13,981 nt of DNA from JBEKCP01 sp050014815 (GCA_050014815.1 JBEKCP010000076.1:1-13981), one strand, 5' to 3'. Positions 5,803-11,991 are shown, counted from the first letter of the stretch. The notes: a model not told the origin generated them from the letters alone. Numbers and translations are program-made.

Positions 5803-6429
5803 ATGCGACACCGAAATAAGGGCCGAAAGCTCGGCCGCCATCCCAGCCACCAACGCGCGTTGTTGCGGAGCCTTGCCACGGCCCTGATCCTCACGGAGCG
5901 CGACGCCGAGGGCGACGGCAACAAGCCCAAGGTCAAAGGGCGGATCATCACCACGATCCAGAAGGCCAAGGAAGTCCGCCCCCTGGTCGAGAAGTGCGTC
6001 ACCATCGCCTGCCGCGCGTTGCCGCACCAGCAGGCCGCCGACAAGCTCGAGCCCGAGGCCCAACGGCACAGCGAATCGTGGCGGGCGTGGCGCCGGAGCG
6101 ACGATTGGCGGCAGTGGAACCAGGCGATCGCGCCGGTGGTCAACGCCCGGCGACGCCTCTTGCGGCTCCTGGGCGACAAGCAGGCCGTGCGGGTGCTCTT
6201 CAGCGAGGTCGCCCCGCGGATGGCCGACCGGCCCGGCGGCTATACCCGCGTCCTCCGCCTGGCCAAGCCGCGGCTGGGCGACGCCGGCACCCGGGCGATC
6301 CTCGAGTTCGTCGGCCGCAACGACCGGAAGCGCCGCCGCGCAATCAAGCCGACCTTCGAGGCGGAAGCCCCGGCAGCCGCCGAGTCCCAGCCGGCAGCCG
6401 AGCCGCCGGCCGCCGCGGATGCCTCCTGA
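5803..6429 (+). CDS. rplQ: Large-subunit ribosomal protein bL17, extended form
   Basis: A 50S protein that lies near the polypeptide exit tunnel. At 208 residues it is much longer than the roughly 120-130 typical of the family. The core is intact: MRHRNKGRKLGRHPSHQRALLR at the start, IQKAKEVRPLVEK (52-64), then VLFSEVAPRMADRPGGYTRVLRL (131-153). Three additions are visible against E. coli L17. There is a short loop at about 33-46 (DAEGDGNKPKVKG), and a Trp/Arg/Gln-rich insertion at about 70-115. After about residue 174 come a basic patch (RKRRR) and an Ala/Pro/Glu-rich tail. It begins 10 bp after rpoA with little Shine-Dalgarno sequence, so translation is probably coupled. Extended L17 proteins are, to my recollection, common in planctomycetes. 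Confidence 0.95.
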   Translation: MRHRNKGRKLGRHPSHQRALLRSLATALILTERDAEGDGNKPKVKGRIITTIQKAKEVRPLVEKCVTIACRALPHQQAADKLEPEAQRHSESWRAWRRSDDWRQWNQAIAPVVNARRRLLRLLGDKQAVRVLFSEVAPRMADRPGGYTRVLRLAKPRLGDAGTRAILEFVGRNDRKRRRAIKPTFEAEAPAAAESQPAAEPPAAADAS

Positions 6430-6447
6430 ACGCGGGCGCGACACCGC

Positions 6448-6453
6448 TAAAAT
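6448..6453 (+). promoter_or_regulatory. Weak -10-like box before the metallopeptidase gene
   Basis: TAAAAT lies 18 nt after the rplQ stop. The best upstream partner is CTGAAC at 6426-6431 (16-nt spacing), a poor -35. If it is used, the leader RNA would contain the 68-bp inverted repeat at 6479-6546. Confidence 0.25.
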
Positions 6454-6478
6454 GCAACGTTGGTAAATGCCCATCGCC

Positions 6479-6546
6479 GTTTAGCGGGCGGGCTTGCCCG
6501 CCGAACATGGGGCGATTCACTCGGCGGGCAAGCCCGCCCGCTAAAC
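6479..6546. repeat. 68-bp palindromic element with perfect 26-bp arms
   Basis: The arms at 6479-6504 and 6521-6546 are exact reverse complements of each other, separated by 16 nt. Each arm contains GGCGGGCAAGCCCGCC-type self-complementary sequence followed by CGCTAAAC, so each arm can fold alone or the whole can form one long hairpin. A single arm occurs at 8236-8260 and a diverged one at 1486-1509. It resembles a paired REP-type element or a very small non-autonomous mobile element. It lies between rplQ and the metallopeptidase gene. Confidence 0.85.
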
Positions 6547-6608
6547 GTTCTCCACCCGACCGTTTGGACGTGTCGGACCGCTGTCGCGCCCTGTCCAATC
6601 CGCTTAAC

Positions 6609-7187
6609 GTGCCCAATCCGACAGGCTTCGACTTCACGCTGCACATCGGCCGCCTTTGCGAGGACCTGGTTGCCCGGGTCGAACCGCTCGGGCACATCGA
6701 CATGACGCGGGTGGGCGTGGCCTTTCGCCAGACGCGCGCGGGCGGGCGCGTGGGGATGCACGCCTCGCTGACCCCGCTGCGGTTCCCCGGCGGCCAGACG
6801 CACCGCGAGCGCCGCGGCCGGACCTGGCGCATCCAGCGGGTCGATCTCGGCGGCCGCGAGGTGCTCTATCTTCTGAACTTCTACTTGCCGCGGTTCCTCG
6901 ACCTGCCATTCGGTGAGAAGTTGACCACCGTGGCGCACGAGCTCTGGCACATCGGCCCGCGGTTCGACGGCGACCTGCGGCGTTTCGGCGGCCGCTGCTA
7001 CGCCCATAGCGGATCGCAGCGGCGGTATGACGCCCACGCCCAGCGGCTGGTGGACCTCTGGCTCGCCTCGGGACCGTCGGAGGAGCTTTACGGGTTCCTG
7101 CGGCTGGATTTTCGGGGCCTTCAGTCGCAGCACGGGCGGATCTACGGCCGCAAGATTCCCATCCCCAAGCTGGTGCCGGTGGACTGA
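6609..7187 (+). CDS. Putative zinc metallopeptidase (HExxH), function unknown
   Basis: The 192-residue protein has one clear catalytic-type motif, VAHELWHIGPRFDGDLRR, with HELWH at residues 110-114. The following D120 or the H133 of YAHSGSQ are candidate third metal ligands. The N-terminal part has alternating strand-like segments (HIDMTRVGVAFRQTR and ASLTPLRFPGG) and a REVLYLLNFYLPRFLDL helix before the motif, a layout like minimal SprT/gluzincin-type folds. The C-terminus ends IPIPKLVPVD. No signal peptide or membrane segment is seen, so it is probably cytoplasmic. The start is uncertain: GTG 6609 places the conserved-looking GFDFT at residue 6, while GTG 6570 is in frame and adds 13 residues. 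I recall similar proteins as conserved hypotheticals in planctomycetes. The substrate is unknown. Confidence 0.75.
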   Translation: MPNPTGFDFTLHIGRLCEDLVARVEPLGHIDMTRVGVAFRQTRAGGRVGMHASLTPLRFPGGQTHRERRGRTWRIQRVDLGGREVLYLLNFYLPRFLDLPFGEKLTTVAHELWHIGPRFDGDLRRFGGRCYAHSGSQRRYDAHAQRLVDLWLASGPSEELYGFLRLDFRGLQSQHGRIYGRKIPIPKLVPVD

Positions 7188-7203
7188 AGCCGCTTGCGGC
7201 TTC
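7186..7203. repeat. GAAGCCGC-TT-GCGGCTTC palindrome overlapping the stop codon
   Basis: Eight-bp arms at 7186-7193 and 7196-7203 flank TT, and the left arm takes in the last two bases of the TGA (7185-7187). The core GCCGCTTGCGGC also follows the stop at 2832. A short T-run appears 22 nt later (7225-7230), too far for a classical terminator. Confidence 0.65.
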
Positions 7204-7244
7204 GCAACGGCGCACCCTTCCCTCTTTTTTATCTCCGACTTCCC

Positions 7245-7273
7245 TTGACACCGCCTGCCACCTTCGCTATCCT
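7245..7273 (+). promoter_or_regulatory. Consensus-like sigma-70 promoter for the lipoprotein gene
   Basis: A perfect TTGACA (7245-7250) and TATCCT (7268-7273) are separated by exactly 17 nt. The expected start is near 7280, leaving about 42 nt of leader. That leader ends in a GGGTG/CACCC hairpin (7305-7309 with 7316-7320) touching the ATG at 7322. This is the best-matched promoter in the window. Confidence 0.6.
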
Positions 7274-7321
7274 GTGCGGCCCTTATCCTGCGTTACTCAC
7301 GGTAGGGTGCGACTCCACCCC

Positions 7322-8182
7322 ATGTCCTCGCTCGACGCTCGATTCCTGTTGCTGCCGCTCATGCTGCTGGCCGGCTGCCAAACGGAGTATCCGAAGCCCC
7401 CGTCGATCTTGCGCCCGACGCAGATGTCGTCCGACGCCGTCGCGTTGGAGATCGTGTCGGTCCGTCTGCCGCCGCAGTCGGCCGAGCTGTGCCGGAAGGT
7501 CTGGGAGGAGGTCGATGAGCAGCATTTCCCGGCGGACTTGCGGCAACGGCTGGCCCGCAACGGGTTCCGGGTCGGGGTGGTGGGCCGGATCCCCGCGGCG
7601 CTGGCTACAGCCATGGCGATGAAGGACCGGGTGCCGGCGGGGGATGAACCGCAGAAGCTCACCGCCGCCGACCTTCAGACTCCCCCCCGCGTCATGCCGC
7701 GGCACCTCGAAGCCCGCGCCGGACAACGCAGCGAGGTCATCGCGTCGGGCATCCGCGAGCAGATGCCCGTCCTCGTCCGGGAAAATGGCGAGCTCTGCGG
7801 CCGGACCTACTGCGATGCGCAGGGCATCTTTGCGATGGCTGCGTTTCCCCAGGCCGACGGACGGGTCCGGCTGGAGTTGGTCCCGGAGGTCCACCACGGC
7901 CACAGCCGGCCGCACTGGGTTGGCGACCAGGCCATGTGGCGGCTGGAGTCGGAGCGCCCGCGGCGGGTCTTCGACAACCTGAAGATGTCGGCCCTCTTGA
8001 CGCCCGGCTCGATGGCAATCCTCGGCTGCCTCCCCAACCGACCGGGCAGCCTCGGCTATTCGTTCTTCACCGAGGATTCCGGTTCCGACAGCCAGGTTGA
8101 GGAGAAACTGCTGCTGGTGCGGGTCTGTCAGACGCAGCACGACGACCTGGTCCACCCGCCCCCCCTGGCGCTGGCCCCGTGA
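7322..8182 (+). CDS. Predicted lipoprotein of unknown function
   Basis: The 286-residue protein starts with a lipoprotein signal peptide: MSSLDAR, the hydrophobic core FLLLPLMLLAG and the lipobox LLAGC with C19 as the lipidated residue. It is therefore likely anchored to a membrane facing the periplasm. The mature part begins with a Pro-rich linker, then AVALEIVSVRLPPQSAELCRKVWEEVDEQ and DLRQRLARNGFRVGVVGRIP. A compact beta-rich end follows (GSMAILGCLPNRPGSLGYSF, then EEKLLLVRVCQ). That final part resembles the last strands of secretin-like domains, but this is only an impression. ATG 7322 was chosen over an in-frame GTG at 7274 because 7274 would lie upstream of the predicted transcription start and would bury the signal peptide. 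It has no clear Shine-Dalgarno site. Confidence 0.75.
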   Translation: MSSLDARFLLLPLMLLAGCQTEYPKPPSILRPTQMSSDAVALEIVSVRLPPQSAELCRKVWEEVDEQHFPADLRQRLARNGFRVGVVGRIPAALATAMAMKDRVPAGDEPQKLTAADLQTPPRVMPRHLEARAGQRSEVIASGIREQMPVLVRENGELCGRTYCDAQGIFAMAAFPQADGRVRLELVPEVHHGHSRPHWVGDQAMWRLESERPRRVFDNLKMSALLTPGSMAILGCLPNRPGSLGYSFFTEDSGSDSQVEEKLLLVRVCQTQHDDLVHPPPLALAP

Positions 8183-8193
8183 CGCCGAGCGTC

Positions 8194-8228
8194 AATCTGC
8201 AATTTGCAATTTGAGATTTGCAATTTGC
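8194..8228. repeat. AATTTGC heptamer tract
   Basis: Imperfect tandem copies of AATTTGC make an AT-rich island just after the lipoprotein gene. The same motif, in both orientations, fills 10160-10252. Together with the GGGCAAGCCC repeat at 8236 it takes up much of the 173 bp before the permease gene. Confidence 0.75.
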
Positions 8229-8235
8229 TAAGACG

Positions 8236-8260
8236 CGGCGGGCAAGCCCGCCCGCTAAAC
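8236..8260 (+). repeat. Single copy of the GGCGGGCAAGCCCGCC/CGCTAAAC element
   Basis: This 25-nt stretch is identical to the right arm of the palindrome at 6479-6546 (its positions 6522-6546). Here it stands alone, without the inverted partner. Confidence 0.85.
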
Positions 8261-8300
8261 GGCCCCGCCGCCTTCCTCCTTCATCCTTCCGCCCTCCCTG

Positions 8301-8309
8301 TGGTATGAT
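8301..8309 (+). promoter_or_regulatory. Extended -10 promoter candidate for the ABC permease gene
   Basis: TGGTATGAT fits the extended -10 form TGnTATAAT. The -35 region is weak, as is usual for this class. Transcription from about 8316 would give a 40-nt leader carrying GGGAG (8344-8348), 7 nt before the TTG start at 8356. Confidence 0.45.
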
Positions 8310-8355
8310 GGGGTAATAGAAAAGCCCAGGACCCCATCGCCCCGGGAGCTGTTCG

Positions 8356-10137
8356 TTGTTGCTCGGTCCCGTCTTTGCCCGCGAACTGGCGATTGCCCCG
8401 CGCCGCAGCCGCATCTACATCCAGCGGACGGCCTATGTCGGGGCCCTCCTGCTGTTGATGAGCACGGCGTGGCTTGTGCTGACGGGCACCCAGATCGTTC
8501 GGGACGTTGGCGACTTGGCGCGGTTCGGCACCGTACTATTCCAGATCCTCGCCCCGCTGCAGCTGGCGCTGGCCGTCTTCTTCTCGGCGATTCTGGCCGC
8601 CGGCGCCGTCGCCCAGGAGAAGGACCGGCGGACGATGGTGCTGCTGCTGTTGACGCGACTCTCCAACAGCGAGCTGGTCCTGGGCAAACTCCTGGCCAGC
8701 CTGTTGCACGTTCTGGTCCTCTTGGTGGCCGGATTGCCGCTTTTCATGTTGGCGGCCCTGCTGGGCGGCGTCTCGTTCGGTCAGATCGGCCGGATGATGG
8801 CCGTTACGCTGACCAGCGTGCTGGTCTGCGGGAGCCTCGGGTCGACGCTGGCCCTGTGGCGGGAGAAGACGTTTCAAGCGGTAGCCGCGACCGTGCTGGT
8901 GCTGGTCCTCTGGCTGGCCCTGGGCGAACTGCTGGCGGCCGGGATCCTCGGCGACCCCTTGGCCGGCAGCTCCGCCCGTGCCTGGGCGGTAGCTTTGAGC
9001 CCCTGGCAGGCCATCCTCGACGCGTGCCGGCCCTTTGCCCCAACCGAGGCGTCGGCCGGGCCCCTGGGAAGCCCCATCAGCGTGTTCCTCCTGAATGCAG
9101 TGGGCATGTCGGCCCTCCTGAACCTCGTGGGCGTTGCAAAGGTCCGCGCGTGGAACACGACCCGCGAGGACCGGCCGGCGTTGGCCGAAAAAGAATCGCC
9201 TGGTCCCGAGGCGGCCGGCGTGCAGGAACCACGCAGTCCCGCCGGCGTGTCCCCAACCCGCCAGGTCTGGGATAACCCGGTGCTCTGGCGCGAGATAAGA
9301 ACCTGGGCCTATGGTCGCCGGATGCTGGTCATCCGGCTGGCCTACCTCCTGTTGTTCGCTTTGGCCGCAGGAAGCCTGCACTGGATGATGCGCGGGGGCC
9401 AGCCGGTGACGTTGGGCCAGGGGGCGCTGGCACTGCTGCCGCTCTTGGTGTTGAGCCTCGTGCTGGTGAACGCCCAGGCCGTCACCTCCATGACGGCGGA
9501 GCGGGACCTGCGGGCATTCGACCTCCTGCTGGTGACCGACTTGACGCCCAAGGAGATCGTCTTCGGAAAGCTCTGCGGCATCTTCTACAACACCAAGGAG
9601 ATGGTCGTTCTGCCCTTGCTGCTGTGCGTTTGGCTCGGCCTGACCGGCTCGATCGACTGGGAGAACCTCCTTTACCTGCTCGGCGGAGTGGCCGTCCTGT
9701 ACGTGTTCGTCGCGGTGCTGGGGATCCACGCGGGCATGACGTACGAGAACTCCCGCAGCGCAATCGCCACGAGCCTGGGCACCGTGTTCTTCCTCCTGCT
9801 GGGCGTGGCGGCGTGCATGCGGATCATGGTCGCTTTCAACGGGTCGTTCAATGCCCAGCTCCAGCCGTTCCTGGCGTTCATGGTCGGCGGCGGGCTGGGC
9901 CTCTACGTGGCCCTGGGGGCGAGGAACCCTTCGACGGCCATCGGACTGGCCTCCTTCACCTGCCCCTTCGTCACCTTTTATGCCATCACCAGTTTCCTGC
10001 TGGGCTATACCTTGGGCGTCTTCGTGATGATCGCGGCCGCGTACGGTTTCGCAACCGCCGCCATGTTGATCCCGGCCATCTACGAGTTCGACGTGACCAC
10101 CGGCCGCACCACCGCGGAGGAGGGAACCGCCGAGTGA
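8356..10137 (+). CDS. ABC-2 type transporter permease, two fused homologous modules
   Basis: A 593-residue integral membrane protein that probably forms the channel part of an ABC exporter or a gliding-type system. It has about 12-13 hydrophobic segments in two groups (residues 27-265 and 323-575). The groups are joined by a polar Pro/Glu-rich linker (about 270-305). The halves repeat one pattern. GPVFARELAIAPRRSRIYIQR (4-24) parallels NPVLWREIRTWAYGRRMLVIR (307-327). AQEKDRRTMVLLLLTRLS...LGKL (86-112) parallels TAERDLRAFDLLLVTDLT...FGKL (380-406). TTG 8356 is chosen because GGGAG lies 7 nt upstream. No ATP-binding partner is present in this window, so one must be encoded elsewhere. The substrate cannot be inferred. 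Confidence 0.85.
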   Translation: MLLGPVFARELAIAPRRSRIYIQRTAYVGALLLLMSTAWLVLTGTQIVRDVGDLARFGTVLFQILAPLQLALAVFFSAILAAGAVAQEKDRRTMVLLLLTRLSNSELVLGKLLASLLHVLVLLVAGLPLFMLAALLGGVSFGQIGRMMAVTLTSVLVCGSLGSTLALWREKTFQAVAATVLVLVLWLALGELLAAGILGDPLAGSSARAWAVALSPWQAILDACRPFAPTEASAGPLGSPISVFLLNAVGMSALLNLVGVAKVRAWNTTREDRPALAEKESPGPEAAGVQEPRSPAGVSPTRQVWDNPVLWREIRTWAYGRRMLVIRLAYLLLFALAAGSLHWMMRGGQPVTLGQGALALLPLLVLSLVLVNAQAVTSMTAERDLRAFDLLLVTDLTPKEIVFGKLCGIFYNTKEMVVLPLLLCVWLGLTGSIDWENLLYLLGGVAVLYVFVAVLGIHAGMTYENSRSAIATSLGTVFFLLLGVAACMRIMVAFNGSFNAQLQPFLAFMVGGGLGLYVALGARNPSTAIGLASFTCPFVTFYAITSFLLGYTLGVFVMIAAAYGFATAAMLIPAIYEFDVTTGRTTAEEGTAE

Positions 10138-10159
10138 AGAGAAGGCGGAAGAAGAGACG

Positions 10160-10252
10160 ATTGCAAATTGAGTATTGCAAATTGCAAATTGCAAATTGGG
10201 AAGTCAGAATTGGAAATTTGCAATTTGCAATCTCCAATTTGCAATTTGCAAT
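10160..10252. repeat. Inverted cluster of TTGCAAATTG / CAATTTGCAA tracts
   Basis: The left half (10160-10200) consists of ATTGCAAATTGCAAATTG-type repeats. The right half (10210-10252) has the reverse complement, CAATTTGCAATTTGCAA, broken by TCTCC. The result is an imperfect palindrome of about 93 bp with strikingly low GC in a GC-rich region. A shorter tract of the same family is at 8194-8228. It fills most of the 159 bp between the permease gene and nadA. Confidence 0.85.
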
Positions 10253-10268
10253 CCTCCGCCAGTAGAAT
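10239..10268 (+). promoter_or_regulatory. Putative nadA promoter using a repeat-derived -35
   Basis: TTGCAA (10239-10244, inside the heptamer repeat) and TAGAAT (10263-10268) are 18 nt apart. Transcription would begin near 10275. That leaves GAAAGAG (10284-10290) as the Shine-Dalgarno site, 6 nt before ATG 10297. Confidence 0.4.
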
Positions 10269-10296
10269 GCACCCCGTTCCCTTGAAAGAGTCTCTG

Positions 10297-11538
10297 ATGA
10301 GTTCTCTCGCACGGTACGCGCCGCCGACCTGCGAGCTGGCCCCGTACCTCCAGCTCGATCCCCAGACACTGACCGACCGGATCCAAGCGGTCCGCCGCCG
10401 GCTGGGCGCCGAACTCCTGATCCTGGGACACCATTACCAACAGGACGAGGTGATCGCGCTGGCGGACCTCCGGGGCGACAGCTACCAGCTCAGCGCCCGG
10501 GCCGCGGCCAACGAGCAGTGCCGGTTCATCGTCTTCTGCGGCGTCCATTTCATGGCGGAGACGGCCGACGTCCTGGCCAATCGCCCGGAACAGACGGAGC
10601 GGCGCGGCGGCCGCCGGGCGACCGTCGTCCTGCCCGACCTGACGGCCGGCTGCTCCATGGCCGACATGGCCGAGATCGACCAGGTCGAGGACTGCTGGGA
10701 GCAGTTGGCCTCCGTCGTGGACATCGAGGACGTGATGCCGGTGACGTACGTCAACTCGGCGGCCTCGCTGAAGGCCTTCTGCGGACGCCGCGGCGGCATC
10801 GTGTGTACTTCGGCCAACGCCCGGGCGGTGCTGGAGTGGTCCTTCCAGCGGCGCCGCAGGGTGCTGTTCTTCCCGGACCAGCACCTCGGCCGCAATACCG
10901 CGCGGCGGATGGGGGTTGCTCTGGAGGAAATGCCCCTCTGGGACCCGCACCAGGAGGAAAAAGGGGACAGTCCCCATTTGCCGGAACGGCCCGCGACCAG
11001 CCTTCGGCCGGTGCCCGGCTTCGCACAAATGGGGACTGTCCCCTTTTTCCAGCCCCATTTGGGCGGAAACACGCCGGAGGCGATCCGCCGCAGCCGCGTC
11101 CTCTTGTGGCAGGGGTATTGCAGCGTCCACCAGGTATTCTTGCCGCAGCACGTCGCGCAGTTCCGGGCGAAGTATCCCGGCATCCGGATACTAGTCCATC
11201 CCGAGTGCATGATGGAGGTGGTCGATCAGGCCGACGAGATCGGCTCGACGGGCCGGATCATCCGGGCGGTCGAGGAGGCCCCGCCGGGTACCCGCTGGGC
11301 CATCGGCACGGAGATACATCTCGTCGAGCGGCTCAAGCGGCAGCATCCCGAGCAGGAGATCCACTTCCTCTCGCCGGTCGCCTGCATGTGCTCGACGATG
11401 TACCGCATCGACCTGCCGCACCTATGCTGGGCCCTGGAGAATCTGGCGGCCGGCACCCCGGTGAACGTCATTCGCGTGGACGACGCCACGGCCGAAGGCG
11501 CGCTGCTGGCCCTCCGGCGAATGCTGGAGGTGAAATAA
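10297..11538 (+). CDS. nadA: Quinolinate synthase A, with an in-frame palindromic-element insertion
   Basis: NadA condenses iminoaspartate with dihydroxyacetone phosphate to quinolinate in de novo NAD synthesis, in the cytoplasm, using a [4Fe-4S] cluster. The 413-residue protein shows ILGHHYQQDEV (42-52), the cluster region TAGCSMADM (C119), LFFPDQHLGRN (190-200), WQGYCSVH (C275), HPEC (301-304), GTEIHLVERL (337-346) and SPVACMCSTMYR (C363/C365). Between MPLWDP (212-217) and GGNTPEA (256-262), about 33 extra residues are encoded by the inverted-repeat element at 10956-11050; the frame stays open. ATG 10297 follows GAAAGAG by 6 nt. In-frame upstream codons merely translate the AATTTGC repeat, so an earlier start is unlikely. 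No nadB or nadC is in the window. All expected cluster cysteines remain, so the enzyme is probably active if the loop is tolerated. Confidence 0.93.
   Translation: MSSLARYAPPTCELAPYLQLDPQTLTDRIQAVRRRLGAELLILGHHYQQDEVIALADLRGDSYQLSARAAANEQCRFIVFCGVHFMAETADVLANRPEQTERRGGRRATVVLPDLTAGCSMADMAEIDQVEDCWEQLASVVDIEDVMPVTYVNSAASLKAFCGRRGGIVCTSANARAVLEWSFQRRRRVLFFPDQHLGRNTARRMGVALEEMPLWDPHQEEKGDSPHLPERPATSLRPVPGFAQMGTVPFFQPHLGGNTPEAIRRSRVLLWQGYCSVHQVFLPQHVAQFRAKYPGIRILVHPECMMEVVDQADEIGSTGRIIRAVEEAPPGTRWAIGTEIHLVERLKRQHPEQEIHFLSPVACMCSTMYRIDLPHLCWALENLAAGTPVNVIRVDDATAEGALLALRRMLEVK
10956..11050. repeat. 95-bp palindromic element inserted within nadA
   Basis: The arms 10956-10980 and 11026-11050 are perfect 25-bp reverse complements around a 45-nt centre. 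Each arm contains its own odd palindrome (GGGGACAGTCCCC on the left, GGGGACTGTCCCC on the right). Read in the nadA frame it gives KGDSPHL at one end and MGTVPFF at the other, with no stop. I recall this GGGGACAGTCCCC family as a frequent intergenic repeat in environmental bacterial genomes, possibly mobilised by an IS200/RAYT-type transposase. No transposase is seen here. Confidence 0.9.
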
Positions 11539-11561
11539 CTTGAACTCACACTGGAGTGCCA

Positions 11562-11801
11562 ATGGACGAACTCAATTTCTGGCGCACTTGCTGTGAACGC
11601 GGGATTACCGCTTGTCGCGTGCCGAAGCCAATGAAGGAAGAGTTCACGTGTTGGCTGGTGGAGAAACACCCGACATTCATAGACCGACAATCTTGGACGT
11701 CAGCTTACACCTTTGACTCGCTTGACGAACTGTATCGCGAGATCGGTCGCTATTTCTCGGCTGGTGCGGAACCCCGTCCGCCTGGTAGCCGGGTGTTTTA
11801 G
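11562..11801 (+). CDS. Small hypothetical protein, lower GC than its surroundings
   Basis: A 79-residue soluble protein with no family I recognise. It is rich in aromatic and acidic residues (NFWRTCCERG, EEFTCWLVEKHPTF, RQSWTSAYTFDSLDELYREIGRYF) and has three Cys. CTGGAG (11551-11556), 5 nt before ATG 11562, is an acceptable ribosome binding site; the in-frame GTG at 11556 overlaps it and is less likely. Base composition is visibly less GC-rich than nadA or the genes that follow, and codon choice looks different, which hints at recent acquisition. It starts 23 bp after the nadA stop. Its TAG overlaps the TAA of the converging minus-strand gene in the shared TTAG. It may be an accessory protein or an orphan of a mobile island. 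Confidence 0.55.
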   Translation: MDELNFWRTCCERGITACRVPKPMKEEFTCWLVEKHPTFIDRQSWTSAYTFDSLDELYREIGRYFSAGAEPRPPGSRVF

Positions 11802-11989
11802 GCATGGGGTGCCTGGCCTATGGCCTGGATGGAACGCCACCATCTCGCCAAGCGGTCGTCCGATTTCTCCAGCCAGGCGCGGCGACGGCGCTCGACCTCC
11901 TCGTCGCTCAGCCCCTCGTGTTCCTTGCGCAGGCGGGCTTGGATCGCGTTCTTCATTTCCACGCAGTCGAATGATTTTGAGCTTTTCAT
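11798..11989 (-). CDS. Small putative antitoxin partner of the PIN-domain protein
   Basis: A 63-residue, highly charged protein. The N-terminal segment MKSSKSFDCVEMKNAIQARL is followed by a helical RKEHEGLSDEEVERRRRAWLEKSDDRLARWW stretch. I recall short proteins starting with K-S/T-FDCVxMK encoded next to PIN-domain genes, where the segment may wrap the toxin. It follows the PIN gene on the minus strand with only 2 nt between stop and start (TGAGCATG), a sign of translational coupling. The order, toxin first and antitoxin second, is the reverse of most vapBC pairs. No DNA-binding domain is obvious, so autoregulation may need another factor. Confidence 0.65.
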   Translation of the reverse strand: MKSSKSFDCVEMKNAIQARLRKEHEGLSDEEVERRRRAWLEKSDDRLARWWRSIQAIGQAPHA

Positions 11990-11991
11990 GC

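Noticed and set aside
4140..6179. A long open frame antisense to rpsD, rpoA and rplQ
   Set aside because: It is rich in Arg, Gly, Ala and His with no family motif, and is fully explained by high GC and codon bias of the real genes on the other strand.
7274..7321. GTG start at 7274 for the lipoprotein
   Set aside because: It lies before the predicted transcription start and would place the signal peptide internally.
10168..10296. Earlier nadA start
   Set aside because: The added residues (such as ANCKLQI and EICNLQS) are just the AATTTGC repeat translated. A Shine-Dalgarno site fits ATG 10297.
10956..11050. nadA as a broken gene
   Set aside because: The frame is open through the element, and all downstream motifs, including the last cysteines, are in the same frame.
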